Below are positions 27,901-33,041 of a DNA stretch of 33,041 bases, piece after piece. Position numbers and translations under genes: made by a program. Source of the DNA: CAZHPA01 sp964533945 (GTDB lineage Bacteria > Bacillota > Clostridia > Lachnospirales > WRBF01); contig CAZHPA010000019.1 of the NCBI GenBank assembly GCA_964533945.1, forward strand, positions 1-33,041, given 5' to 3'. The notes under the pieces are model-generated. The model made no database searches and was not told the DNA's origin. It saw nothing but the letters and a program-made list of their open reading frames with translations. Each line of letters starts with the position of its first letter. Within the stretch, counting starts at the first letter, position 1.

Positions 27901-30900
27901 CATATTGGTTATATGTTTGGTTTTCTGGAATTTGTCCTATGTAAATTAATTCTGTTGAATTATCTACAGAATCTCCAACCATAATAACATTAGTGCTGCT
28001 ACCTGCTGTTGCATTACCTAATTGGAAATATTGGGTTTGGTCAGCATTTGTAAATGTAATTGTATTAATATAATTAGAATCAGGTCTAACTTTGCTGTTA
28101 AATGTAACTTTAACTGCAATTTCATCGCCTATATAATATTTGTCTTCTGCTGTTGCAGGTGTAAATGTTGTACCTTCGTAAGTACCTAATACGGCACCGG
28201 TTACTTTAACAAGTGTAACTGCATGTGTGAAATTTGCAGAAGTTCTGCCTCCTGCTGTAACCGTAAAGCCTGCGTCAATGCCTGTTGATGTAATAACTCT
28301 GATTCCTGAATCAATAGGGCTTGTGCCTGTACCTGCTCCGCCAGTTAAAGTGAAAGCTCCTGTGTAATCTCTTTCGGTTATTGTAGGTTCTGCTGCGTTA
28401 TTTAATGTTATAGAAGTAAGTTCTTTAACTGCAACTAAATCCTTAAGATGAGTTAAAGTATCTCCTGTATAGATTACAGTGTTTTCTTTCCAAGTTCCTT
28501 TAACACCTGTTACTGTAGGAGTTTTAACTTTAATATTAACTGCTGGAGTAAATGCATTTGCAATTGCTGTTGTTGTGCCGGCTACATTTACAACACCTGT
28601 TAAAGTGCTTGCAGAATATGTAGCACCTGTTGGCGTTCCTATTGCTGCTGCAGTTAGTTTTCCTTCATATGTAACTGTGTATGTTCCATCTGCATTAGTT
28701 GTTGCTGTTGTAGTAGCTGATGGGCTTAAAATTACATTTAAAGTGGTATTAGCAAGAACAAGTGTGCTTCCTGTTTCTGTAACAGGGCGGTCGAATACTA
28801 CTGTTGCTTGAATATTTGAAGCTGTGTCGCCTTCTGCGTATTCATAACCATTACCATGAGCCATTGTAACGCTTTTAACTGCTACAGCTTTAACAGGAAC
28901 AGTAAATGTTGCTGTTTTGTCGCCTACTGTAACTGTAACTGTAACGTTGCCGGTGTTTGCTGTAACTTTACCGCTTGCAGCGCCTGTTTGGTCTGCTATA
29001 GTAAGTGTATAGTTAGTAGTTGTTATTTTATCAGTAGTACCTGCTGGTGTTTCGGTAACTGTAATTACTTTTCTTAATGCTTCTTCATATGTTTCTGCTG
29101 CTGCATGTTTGCTGTTTAAGCTATCGCCTGTAAACATTTGAATAGTAGAAACTGCGTTTGGAGTAACTTCTATGCTTGCAACAGTGTATGAAGCAACTGT
29201 TGTAGTTAATGCAGTAGCAAAAGTTGCAGTAACATCAACAGTTGAAGCCCCTGCTTTAACGCCTGTAATTGCTGAAGCTGCGTAATCACCTGATGCGTTA
29301 GTTACAGGAATTGTTCCGCTATATGTTACTGTTGTTTTTTTAGTAGTTGAATCATAGTTTGCTGTTGTAGCTGTAAGTGTAAATTTGCTTGAATCTTTAA
29401 CAAATTCAATGCTTCCTGCTGAAGCTAATAAAACTTCGCCTGCAAATGTTGCAGTTACTGTTGCCGCTTGACCTAATGAATTACCTGTACTTACTGTAGG
29501 TGCAGGGTCTGTTGATAATTCAACAGGAGATACATTTACATTAACTTTTGCTGTATGGTCTTTTCCATCAGCATTATAAGTTATTGTAGCTTCAACAGTG
29601 CCGTTTGTTGCAGTAACAATGCCGCTGTTATCAATGCCTACTTGTGCTTCAAATGATGTTGTGTAGCCAGTGTTTATTGCTACTCTAGCACCATATTCAT
29701 CAATAGTTTCAACTACAAGGTTAGTGAAAGCTATTTTGCTTGCATTTTGTCCTGTATAAATTGAAGCTGAATCTGCTGTTGCTTCAATGCTTTCAATTGC
29801 TCCTGCTGTTGGATTTACTGTTAAGGTAATTGTAGCTGCATTGTTTGAACCTTCTGCCGCTCTTCTTATTGTAGCAAGAGTTACAGTTTGAGCAGTTCCT
29901 ACAAGTTCTCCCATATCAATACTAAGAAGACTGCCTATTTGTCCTTTAGCATATGTTTCTGATAAATTGCCTTCATAGTTAATTGTAAAGCCAAAGTTTG
30001 AATCTGCTGCTTGCAATCTTGCTAAAAGTTCAGCTTCTGTTACTGCGCTGTCTTTTCTAAAAGTATAAGCGTTTTGTGTAACTGTTAAGCTTGTTACTTT
30101 TGCTTCAACTTTTTCTACAGTATAGCTTGCGCTTGAAGTGCCTGCTGTAATTGTAACTGTAATTATTGAGCCGTTAATTGCTGTTTCAACAGTATATTGG
30201 CTTGAATTTAATGTTCTGTCTTGCCCGTCAATTTTTGCATTAACTATTAAGTTTTCAGTAAGTTTTTCTTTGCTTACTGTATCACCACTATTAATAACAT
30301 ACACTTTATCAGATACGTTTGTTGTATCTAATGTAACATCTGTATAGTTAAGTGCTTTTACAGTTAATGTAAATTTGCCGCGTACTGTTGAATTGTTAAG
30401 GTTTTCTCCGCCGTTTGCAGCAAAAGTTCCTGATGGCTTAAAAATATAATTATGTGTACCAACTGTCATTTCTGAAGGATTAACTGTTGTTAAAGATGTT
30501 GAAAAGCTTGTATCGCTTGAAGCATACCAGTTACCGTTAGTTCCTGCTGTTAAAGCAACACTTGCTCCTCCATCTGTTAAACCACTAATTGATGTTGGAA
30601 GAGAATAACTTGTTGCAGATTGGGAAACTTCACCTGATATAGATAAAAGTTCACCTAATTTATCTACATTTTCGCCGCCTTCTTCTGCGCTAGGTTTTAA
30701 AATTATAATTGCCGATGAATCACTAACGCTTGAATCTGTTGTTACTCCAATTGGAAGCGGTGCAAGTTCCAATTTATAAGCATAGCTATCTAACATAGTA
30801 TCAGTTGCTTGAAAAATTTTTAAAGGAATATCAACCCATGTTGCATCTCCGGGAAAACTGAAAGTTACTTGTTGACCTTTAGTTTTGCTATATGCGCCTA

Positions 30901-31252
30901 CTGCAGTGCTAATTGAACTGTGTAAGTTATCGCTTGTTGTTGCTTGATTGCTAGCTATAGCTAATGGTGTGGCTTCGCTTAGATTAACTCCAACTCCTCC
31001 TACTTTTGCTGTAGCAGATGCATGGTTAATTCTAACTGTCATTGCAACGTCATTGCTGCCACCTGTTTTTGTAATTCTAAGTGTTCCGTCTGTAACTCCG
31101 TCTTTGCTGGCAGTAATCATAATTTTGCCAGAAAAACCAAAACCGATTATCTCGCCTGATGCAAAAGCTGTTGTCGGAAGCATACTAAGAGCTAAAACAA
31201 AAGATAAAACTAATGCTAAAGCTTTTCTTCCGAAAGATTGTTTTTGTTGCAT
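18926..31252 (-). CDS. Giant secreted multi-domain surface/adhesin-like protein (4108 aa)
   Basis: One uninterrupted frame. Start is ATG 31250-31252, with AGAAGGGA six bases upstream; an in-frame ATG at 31306 has no binding site. A signal peptide (about 1-33, LALVLSFVLALSMLPTTAFASG) is followed by a Calx-beta-like domain (about 34-184). Next come alternating Ig-like modules (about 190-1850; one type has GD-x-I-x-V-x-V-T-F-x-K-x-V-x-x-T-GSTLVL, the other resembles bacterial Ig folds), then a third Ig-like type (about 1850-2700), a duplicated module with a DDCSF motif (about 2700-2930) and PKD/Ig-like strands to about 3129. Three homologous right-handed beta-helix modules (about 3129-4000) precede a 100-residue tail with 49 Asp/Glu and no Lys/Arg. 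Cys is very rare. No SLH, LPXTG or C-terminal membrane segment is visible. Probable adhesin or matrix protein; the function is inferred only from its architecture. It is transcribed alone from a strong promoter with a long leader. Confidence 0.9.
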   Translation of the reverse strand: MQQKQSFGRKALALVLSFVLALSMLPTTAFASGEIIGFGFSGKIMITASKDGVTDGTLRITKTGGSNDVAMTVRINHASATAKVGGVGVNLSEATPLAIASNQATTSDNLHSSISTAVGAYSKTKGQQVTFSFPGDATWVDIPLKIFQATDTMLDSYAYKLELAPLPIGVTTDSSVSDSSAIIILKPSAEEGGENVDKLGELLSISGEVSQSATSYSLPTSISGLTDGGASVALTAGTNGNWYASSDTSFSTSLTTVNPSEMTVGTHNYIFKPSGTFAANGGENLNNSTVRGKFTLTVKALNYTDVTLDTTNVSDKVYVINSGDTVSKEKLTENLIVNAKIDGQDRTLNSSQYTVETAINGSIITVTITAGTSSASYTVEKVEAKVTSLTVTQNAYTFRKDSAVTEAELLARLQAADSNFGFTINYEGNLSETYAKGQIGSLLSIDMGELVGTAQTVTLATIRRAAEGSNNAATITLTVNPTAGAIESIEATADSASIYTGQNASKIAFTNLVVETIDEYGARVAINTGYTTSFEAQVGIDNSGIVTATNGTVEATITYNADGKDHTAKVNVNVSPVELSTDPAPTVSTGNSLGQAATVTATFAGEVLLASAGSIEFVKDSSKFTLTATTANYDSTTKKTTVTYSGTIPVTNASGDYAASAITGVKAGASTVDVTATFATALTTTVASYTVASIEVTPNAVSTIQMFTGDSLNSKHAAAETYEEALRKVITVTETPAGTTDKITTTNYTLTIADQTGAASGKVTANTGNVTVTVTVGDKTATFTVPVKAVAVKSVTMAHGNGYEYAEGDTASNIQATVVFDRPVTETGSTLVLANTTLNVILSPSATTTATTNADGTYTVTYEGKLTAAAIGTPTGATYSASTLTGVVNVAGTTTAIANAFTPAVNIKVKTPTVTGVKGTWKENTVIYTGDTLTHLKDLVAVKELTSITLNNAAEPTITERDYTGAFTLTGGAGTGTSPIDSGIRVITSTGIDAGFTVTAGGRTSANFTHAVTLVKVTGAVLGTYEGTTFTPATAEDKYYIGDEIAVKVTFNSKVRPDSNYINTITFTNADQTQYFQLGNATAGSSTNVIMVGDSVDNSTELIYIGQIPENQTYNQYAGIFTAIAIDNVIGQVTPKIQHLNTAVSATNKAFTPVSLTIEEEPITNITLTASNDADDKIYVGDSTIPVELQSELIVKANTDVNGDGGFVLDSDKYELTVTGYDVTTATIKATFKDSDPELSDTATVTAKDVKIEDTELIIEGTAGNTVQDNSAQDVEVKVYFTREVNLTGTSIVIENSDPVTLVELDFVDGINQEITIEDGVVTQGYVASYKGTIDGNNTDKKLAEGAYTATAITGTDITLKSTNPSVANYTVSKDFASEDTVTINVSPRELKSITAALAEGSKDFKFVTGEDVTNLTVNDITVTGTMGYVTQMNRAVPESTFTRILDTNEYEISFDGAEGVEGGKVTADSGTIIATITAAGVEDATLSIPVEPVKVTGAEITSTETTYTSGKTFEVTVAFNKPVDATGSTLVLTTTQAPTSRVITLLPENVSSTENGTDSTKHEVVYSGVIPFNENETANYYSGSYSVATITSDITVDGTSTTLLAANKNFTKVDLTVANPEPTSVTLTAGSSATNFKVGDSIDGFVYGADENYTVSVDYSTGLTAPDDTASYTLADETGVTLAIDAGGAGTSTKYIGETSYSVTATYAGKTSAAVSFTADQIEVTTAEIGKIGTDNAFAVSATASVRDEIQVRLTFDKDVTGEGSTVVLSDGASKTITLAYGGVDATNSKTLIYGKVLVDGDFSDTDFTADAITGDVLIPYGTGTDTGNITLTNPTFTEVSMTISNSAPIITGTPTFSVEGKTVDASNNYCAIIDDTIKAVFSTDIELDINGSTIKLFGQTATVTETTGEHNYEATIIVDGSAVISQTNAFDYSLAAVDVEDKTEGKGNINNIVVDITVLQIDVNVQVFDGDTTTERQEKDGQIFMSDADKLVLTVESNKTLVLDPAKTKAVITFSDGVAESNATFELSGSDIAETSAGSKKYTITKKFEQYEFAGLSIDKEISVTIKVTAEDTSGYKVDSQELLYPQIVGDFGVAEITYSTGSANSNNIANNATTKHAIVGNTVSFEFTSTKRLNTTSTDNIVYIGKVDVTNTNMKNRATIALKRGVTQPDGSGKYTYVATVNSLQKPVSGSGYNATTKKLIAQFVKLVCENGSVVTSGFKPNPTNTTVLTFEDVPAITISDINFKSNNANIALAKDGDKAILTFKATGGKLMFDGKTSYVTIADTNITPAVSGSASPYTYTAEVTVGNNGTFINGLPITFALKPIGEFGTVVTGDTWNNLSAGVTGAVTYDSEAKILNADLSTNNKISNVAYDGDVLTLTFDSSEPLYGNSNALLAASDITIGGKTPNSLSSNYNGITKLHSYTAILNVNSLTTTPAAAIEVVITAKDLAGNAATIGNTATGTFTSTIIYNSLQGVTLTSIQNNSGAVITNAAIYAKATDTITATFTSTADLTDAIAKLVSEDGKINITGSAITGSANTYTTTFTLGNYATVDGIKLDISLAGNGLTFTPSPAMHVVYGVNLPEITVTSATLAGGFTGDVVADDSIVVTFTTNVEIDLTNASNSLTLGTEATEGTIAKIGDKKYTATFTVTEDSAETDGTFKLNGTLYNVAGESNATPFEIVLAGLKMGETLPTITLVTDNITNDVLANGQTVDITVASGDIKVGDIELYYAPTVYGNYTKATIALPTDGATPADITLDGETIGSITYSYADPTTTYAISLDKVGSYYLLVNNNDGSFVDDCSFKVEQNITIVVDSSAAADGLESDEVITVTSTGGPITSANIKIDSLILSRPPSQKTVTVETLPTAVNGTSELKVDGNAIGAVKLASVNNNAKEYKYEISITTSGSYYLKVVNMDGTTADDCSFDVKGSKIVSATLKIDETDVTTSTPAIEVGNVLTAGAILDNNNAADAAKLTFKWEISNNGSTGWTALAGTASTYTVKEADLLKFIRVTVTGTSGLTGSAQAKTVKINGGNSLHSVSVDKSTLTGDGTVTATAKNISNATITGVTYAWAITGTGTLPTLTNVDTAAVTVNTTGATAGNYTLTVTATQGLVTKTATAIVKVEGATVATIGTNNYTTLKAAVAAAKDGEIITMTANSAETEEIIVNKSIIIDGTATKYSVAAGIKVEAGNVTIKNLKLTGSVEGDDNDAVIFVKESANLTVDNATVEATANGVQGILIYNSAGRTVVRNSTISATGTLASGIYLGSPTTATIVNNTITGADDAMTIEHVDNSFAAYNIYGNTFNANNYKVAIFFGGEGNVAGDAPAIANFGTANSNSLAAGSTNGYDRLVQMLIAQAKGGNITISNATNSAEKYEVNANGNVTKYYFDSEWQAIDAVAIVGTTAYATLQDAIDSIEDDTATTVEMIADSTEGNGAATTDDKFITIPVDRDITINGNGKTINVGIKIEETATINNLNFNIAETSHAAEGNNGDRAVIFVSSGAAATVEKCNITTAATGVQGIFVDNDAISATINNNTISATGSLARGLYVAYDASLTITNNTIVGEREAFVVEGINNDTTAPTASITGNKFYTSVDGYKVAIFYSTEKPNIAGFGTATSQTKTDVDGSETAGYAAFVRALLTQVANGKVTIQKAPGVSATKAGEKYTVANNAITAYEYFNGTVWSPFVDHVAEIGGNPYTTLALAVEAATDGATINMVANSLEATPIEISKNLTINGNGHSIEAGIKVSSAADAINVTIYDLTLNIGSENDAVEVDADNKAAMLVDGKAILTADNIEISTIDGVEGIFVDTESHVNITNSTIKAGKYGIYARSINSLLSGSGKLVNNKIYGSYAALGIEEVQNNTASYNITGNTLTAGENNFAALIFHSTEAGNNNVPNVANFGTLTGMTLTGTNAYIKLVNRILAQAANNTLISVRNKDIETSDDSGVRGERYTVFAPESGTRSLINKQYFDTTDKAWKDITSGQSLNQAIVLPSAPQTAPKQDVVEEEVVEDEVTDEEVTEDEATDEEVTEDEEAVEDEVVDEEDSAITEDEDTTTEDDSYEVPSTEESEESEESTTETEEQPSETESSYEETTTEAEVANVA
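19141..19208 (-). repeat. 30-bp tandem repeat in the acidic tail
   Basis: Two identical-length copies (19141-19170 and 19171-19200) differ by one base, and a third is begun at 19201-19208. Each encodes a DEEVTEDEAT-like decapeptide. As 30 is a multiple of three, copy-number changes would lengthen or shorten the tail without a frameshift. Confidence 0.85.
19270..21870 (-). repeat. Three homologous beta-helix modules in the giant protein
   Basis: Modules begin near 21866 (ATIGTNNYTTLKAAVAAAKDG), 21050 (AIVGTTAYATLQDAIDSIEDD) and 20175 (AEIGGNPYTTLALAVEAATDG), about 270-290 residues apart. Each continues with a DGxxI-x-M-x-ANS strand, an I-x-I-x-G-x-G/T strand, a run of N-x-x-I-x-G-N pectate-lyase-like turns, a conserved N-or-P-x-ANFGT segment and a closing aromatic YF-x-x-x-W. 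Sequence identity between modules is moderate, so the duplications are old. Confidence 0.8.
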
Positions 31253-31424
31253 TTTTATTCCCTTCTTTCTCATTTTTGGTTTTAAAATTTTAAAAACTTG
31301 TTGCATAATGAGATGATGGGAATTTTAATTTAAAAAAATGTTTTTGTTGCATTTCATTCCCTTCCTTCTCATTTTTTTGAAGCTCTTGATTTTAAATATT
31401 GCATAATGAGATGACGGGAATTCT
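31240..31424 (-). repeat. Tandem pair of Shine-Dalgarno-sequestering hairpins
   Basis: Two copies of a start region lie in tandem, with ATG codons at 31250-31252 and 31350-31352, exactly 100 bp apart. In each, an upstream arm (ATTCCCATCATCTCATT, complement of 31307-31323; ATTCCCGTCATCTCATT, complement of 31405-31421) can pair with a downstream arm that holds the ribosome binding site (complement of 31257-31274 and of 31356-31373). Each stem has 15 Watson-Crick pairs, two mismatches and one bulged A, with a loop of about 31 bases. The copies differ only at the two mismatch positions of the stem, while the loops have diverged. ATGCAACAAAAACA follows both arms. Confidence 0.8.
31290..31352 (-). 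CDS. Possible 20-codon leader ORF of the giant gene
   Basis: ATG 31350-31352 has the binding site AGGAAGGGA six bases upstream. It starts with the same MQQK as the giant protein and then diverges into a Lys/Phe-rich peptide ending at TAA 31290-31292, 37 bp before the giant start. Its last part covers the upstream arm of the hairpin that hides the giant gene's ribosome binding site. Ribosomes on this ORF would therefore open that hairpin. It could be a regulatory leader peptide or a mere by-product of duplicating the start region; translation is unproven. Confidence 0.45.
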   Translation of the reverse strand: MQQKHFFKLKFPSSHYATSF

Positions 31425-31725
31425 GTTTTTGGAAACTTTGTGTATCTTTTGATATTTAGTTGTCAAGGTTCAGTGTTTATTTAGCTTGCTTTTCATGGGA
31501 AATTGTTTTGATATGCCTGTTATTTTAAACATTGTTAGTTAGGCGTTTGCCCAATCTTAGCAAGGTATTGCGGGGTGTTTCCTAAAACTAAATTCTGCCA
31601 CCCTTTGGTAAAACCTAAAAAGTAGTAATATTGATTCTGTCTATTTAAAAATATATGTAAACCCTTATGGGCAAAAAATAGCTTAGCAAAAGCCCTTCTC
31701 TTGCTGCTTTCGCTGCACTATGTTA
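31425..31725 (-). ncRNA. Long, apparently structured 5' leader of the giant gene; class unknown
   Basis: This is the promoter-proximal part of a roughly 470-nt untranslated leader, with no plausible long ORF. Visible pairings in the minus-strand RNA are: a small hairpin with a GAAA tetraloop (complement of 31702-31717); TTTGCCC with GGGCAAA (31669-31675 with 31546-31552), a seven-pair long-range helix; and inside it ACCT/AGGT (31613-31616 with 31563-31566) and CACCC/GGGTG (31599-31603 with 31573-31577). I compared it with the conserved cores of the common riboswitches, T-box, c-di-GMP, SAM, TPP, FMN, cobalamin and tmRNA/RNase P/SRP as I know them and found no match. It may be a cis-acting regulatory RNA or simply a long leader. 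Confidence 0.4.
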
Positions 31726-31731
31726 ACCTAA

Positions 31732-31761
31732 ATTATACATCTTTCTTATTGTATGTGTCAA
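31732..31761 (-). promoter_or_regulatory. Consensus promoter of the giant gene
   Basis: On the minus strand TTGACA (31756-31761), an 18-bp spacer and TATAAT (31732-31737) are both perfect. Transcription should start near 31725, about 470 nt before the start codon. Confidence 0.88.
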
Positions 31762-31819
31762 TAGCTATATTGAAAAATTCGGTATGGAAAAGGCTGTAAA
31801 ACTTTATTAAATCAAGGAA

Positions 31820-31843
31820 AAAAGAAAAAGGGCTATGCGCCCC
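31820..31843 (-). terminator. Probable terminator of the HPr-like gene
   Basis: On the minus strand GGGGC, a five-base loop and GCCCT form a short stem followed by TTTTTC and a further T run. It begins right at the HPr-like stop codon. Confidence 0.6.
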
Positions 31844-32074
31844 CTACACTATAAAATCTTTTAATTGTTCAACAACTTTTTCATAGTCTTTTTCGTCATG
31901 TACGTCAAGTCTTAAAGTTTTACCTAAATCAAGACTAAAAATACCCATAATCGACTTTGCATCAACAACATATCTTTCGGAAGCTAAATCAACTTCGCCG
32001 TCTAATGTTGCCATTATGTTCACAAACGTTTTAACTTTTTCGATTGAGTCTAAAGAAATACCAATTGATTTCAT
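31844..32074 (-). CDS. HPr-family protein lacking the active-site histidine
   Basis: HPr carries phosphate from enzyme I to sugar permeases through His15, and in Firmicutes is also phosphorylated on Ser46 for catabolite control. This 76-residue protein keeps the C-terminal half of the fold, with DAKSIMGIFSLDLGKTLRL (38-56) aligning to the Ser46 region (Ser41 here). The GLHARPA segment is replaced by IEKVKTFVNIM (11-21), with no His anywhere near. It cannot act as a normal PTS carrier. Like Bacillus Crh it might have a regulatory role only, but whether Ser41 is phosphorylated is unknown. Start ATG has GAGGTGA upstream, and it has its own promoter and terminator. Confidence 0.8.
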   Translation of the reverse strand: MKSIGISLDSIEKVKTFVNIMATLDGEVDLASERYVVDAKSIMGIFSLDLGKTLRLDVHDEKDYEKVVEQLKDFIV

Positions 32075-32103
32075 TACTAATCACCTCAAACTTTTTTACC
32101 CTA

Positions 32104-32132
32104 ATACTAAACCTAATGTAAATTAATGTCAA
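32104..32132 (-). promoter_or_regulatory. Promoter of the HPr-like gene
   Basis: On the minus strand TTGACA (32127-32132), a 17-bp spacer and TAGTAT (32104-32109) lie 30 bp upstream of the start codon. Confidence 0.75.
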
Positions 32133-32174
32133 CGTTAAAAATTAACGAAAATGTATATGTATTAAATGAAATTA

Positions 32175-32203
32175 TTGACAAAAACAAATTGGTTTGTTAA
32201 TCT
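32175..32203 (+). promoter_or_regulatory. Promoter of the PHP phosphatase gene
   Basis: TTGACA (32175-32180) is a perfect -35. The -10 is less clear: TAATCT (32198-32203, 17-bp spacer) or GTTAAT one base earlier. It is back-to-back with the HPr-like promoter. Confidence 0.55.
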
Positions 32204-32246
32204 TGCGTTAGATTTTATTTTTAGTTTAAGGAAAAGAGGAATAATT

Positions 32247-33041
32247 TTGATAAAATCAGATTACCATATTCACACAGAATGCTCTGAAGATTCAAGTGAA
32301 AAATTGGAAGTCGTAATTGAAAAAGCTATTTCGCTAGAATTGGAAGAGATTGCAATAACAGACCATGTTGACTATAATGCAGATGGAAGTGAATTTTATT
32401 ACCAAACAAACTATGATGAATATATTAAATATTTTTCAAAATTAAAAGCAAAATTTACAAATAAAATTAATATTATACTTGGTGTTGAAGTAGGGCTTCA
32501 ACCACAGCTTAAAACAATTATTGAAAGCTTTTGCAATAAATATCCGTTCGATTTTATAATAGGTTCTTCTCATGCAACAGAAGGCAAAGATTTATACAGT
32601 GATTCATATTGCCATGGAAAACAAAAAGAAGCGGCATATACAAAATATTTAGAAGAGGTTCTTGAATGTATTGAAACAATAAATACGTTTTGCGTTTATG
32701 GGCATATTGATTATATTTCAAGATATGGAAACTACAAAGATAATAGCATACACTACAAAGACTATAAAACTATATTAGACAAAATTATAAAAGAACTTGT
32801 TAAAAGAAACAAAGGGCTTGAAATTAACACATCGGGGTTTAGATATGGCATAAATGCAGCATACCCACAGCTTGAAATACTTAAAGCCTTTAAAAAAGCA
32901 GGGGGCGAAATTTTAACTATAGGTTCAGATGCTCATTCTGCAAAATATATAGCAAACAACTTCGATTTTGCTGAAAATTTGCTTAAGGAAGCAGGCTTTA
33001 AGGGATATTGCCTTTTTAGAAATAAAAAACCTTTGATTACG
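32247..33041 (+). CDS. hisK: PHP-family histidinol-phosphatase (partial, 3' end cut)
   Basis: The frame runs from TTG 32247 (binding site AGGAAAAGAGGA, 32228-32240) to the window edge with no stop, giving 265 residues. All metal ligands of the PHP fold can be seen: His7 and His9 in DYHIHTECS, His40 in ITDHVD, Glu81 in GVEVG, His109 in IGSSHA, His153 in YGHIDY, and Asp228 and His230 in GSDAHS. The closing CLFRNKKPLI matches the family C terminus, so only a few residues are missing. The family removes phosphate from L-histidinol phosphate in histidine synthesis. No his genes are in view, so another small phosphoester substrate is possible. Confidence 0.88.
   Translation, partial: MIKSDYHIHTECSEDSSEKLEVVIEKAISLELEEIAITDHVDYNADGSEFYYQTNYDEYIKYFSKLKAKFTNKINIILGVEVGLQPQLKTIIESFCNKYPFDFIIGSSHATEGKDLYSDSYCHGKQKEAAYTKYLEEVLECIETINTFCVYGHIDYISRYGNYKDNSIHYKDYKTILDKIIKELVKRNKGLEINTSGFRYGINAAYPQLEILKAFKKAGGEILTIGSDAHSAKYIANNFDFAENLLKEAGFKGYCLFRNKKPLIT

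Noticed and set aside
31253..31306. Upstream ATG giving an 18-residue extension of the giant protein
   Set aside because: No binding site precedes it, and the extension would spoil the signal peptide; the ATG at 31252 is better placed.
20052..31316. Many plus-strand frames of 60-120 codons inside the giant gene, such as 28479-28811 and 30948-31316
   Set aside because: They are low-complexity Val/Ser/Thr/Pro shadows of the Thr/Ala/Val-rich repeats, with no ribosome binding sites.
31438..31466. Second TTGACA on the minus strand in the giant-gene leader as an internal promoter
   Set aside because: The position 17 bp downstream reads ACACAA, and no other -10 box is at a workable distance.
31560..31610. 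T-box-like AGGGTGGCA stretch in the giant-gene leader (minus strand)
   Set aside because: The rest of the T-box antiterminator (ACCGCG) and the specifier loop are missing, and the downstream gene is not an amino acid gene.
1..33041. CRISPR arrays, insertion sequences, prophage genes, tRNA or rRNA genes
   Set aside because: None seen on either strand; the only repeats are those within the coding sequences and the duplicated leader described.

Overview
The window is AT-rich DNA from a low-GC Firmicute, most likely an anaerobic member of the Clostridia. The case rests on the dnaG-rpoD order, a topA-codY pair, a one-chain pyruvate:ferredoxin oxidoreductase, SLH-domain (S-layer type) exported proteins, Gram-positive ribosome binding sites and frequent TTG starts. 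Genus is not decidable from the sequence. No rRNA, tRNA, CRISPR array, transposase or phage gene was seen.

Layout. Positions 1-7318 (+) are mostly housekeeping: the end of DNA primase, the primary sigma factor, an exported SGNH-hydrolase-like protein with SLH repeats, then dprA-topA-codY as a probable operon. Positions 7426-12940 (+) carry pyruvate:ferredoxin oxidoreductase and an exported GH18 protein with a Pro/Thr linker and SLH-like repeats. Positions 12982-17559 (-) form a cluster that reads coaW, a FliD-like unknown protein, ftsE, ftsX and an M23 peptidase with a coiled coil. The last three make the usual FtsEX/peptidoglycan-hydrolase module. A tocopherol-cyclase-like gene (+) and a small CopZ-like metal-binding protein (-) follow.

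Positions 18926-31252 (-) are one uninterrupted gene of about 12.3 kb for a secreted protein of 4108 residues. It has a signal peptide, a Calx-beta-like start, a long array of Ig-like modules, three homologous beta-helix modules and a 100-residue tail that is half Asp/Glu with no Lys or Arg. It has no SLH, LPXTG or C-terminal membrane anchor that I can see. The window ends with an HPr-like protein lacking the phosphorylatable His (-) and a nearly complete PHP-family histidinol-phosphatase (+).

The most unusual region is the leader of the giant gene. A consensus promoter (TTGACA-18-TATAAT) drives a roughly 470-nt untranslated region containing apparent RNA structure. It is followed by two tandem copies, exactly 100 bp apart at the start codon, of a hairpin that buries the Shine-Dalgarno sequence. 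The upstream copy starts a 20-codon leader ORF that runs through one arm of the downstream hairpin. The two copies differ only at unpaired positions of the stem. This looks like a translational control device for a very costly surface protein. The mechanism is inference; the sequence facts are visible.
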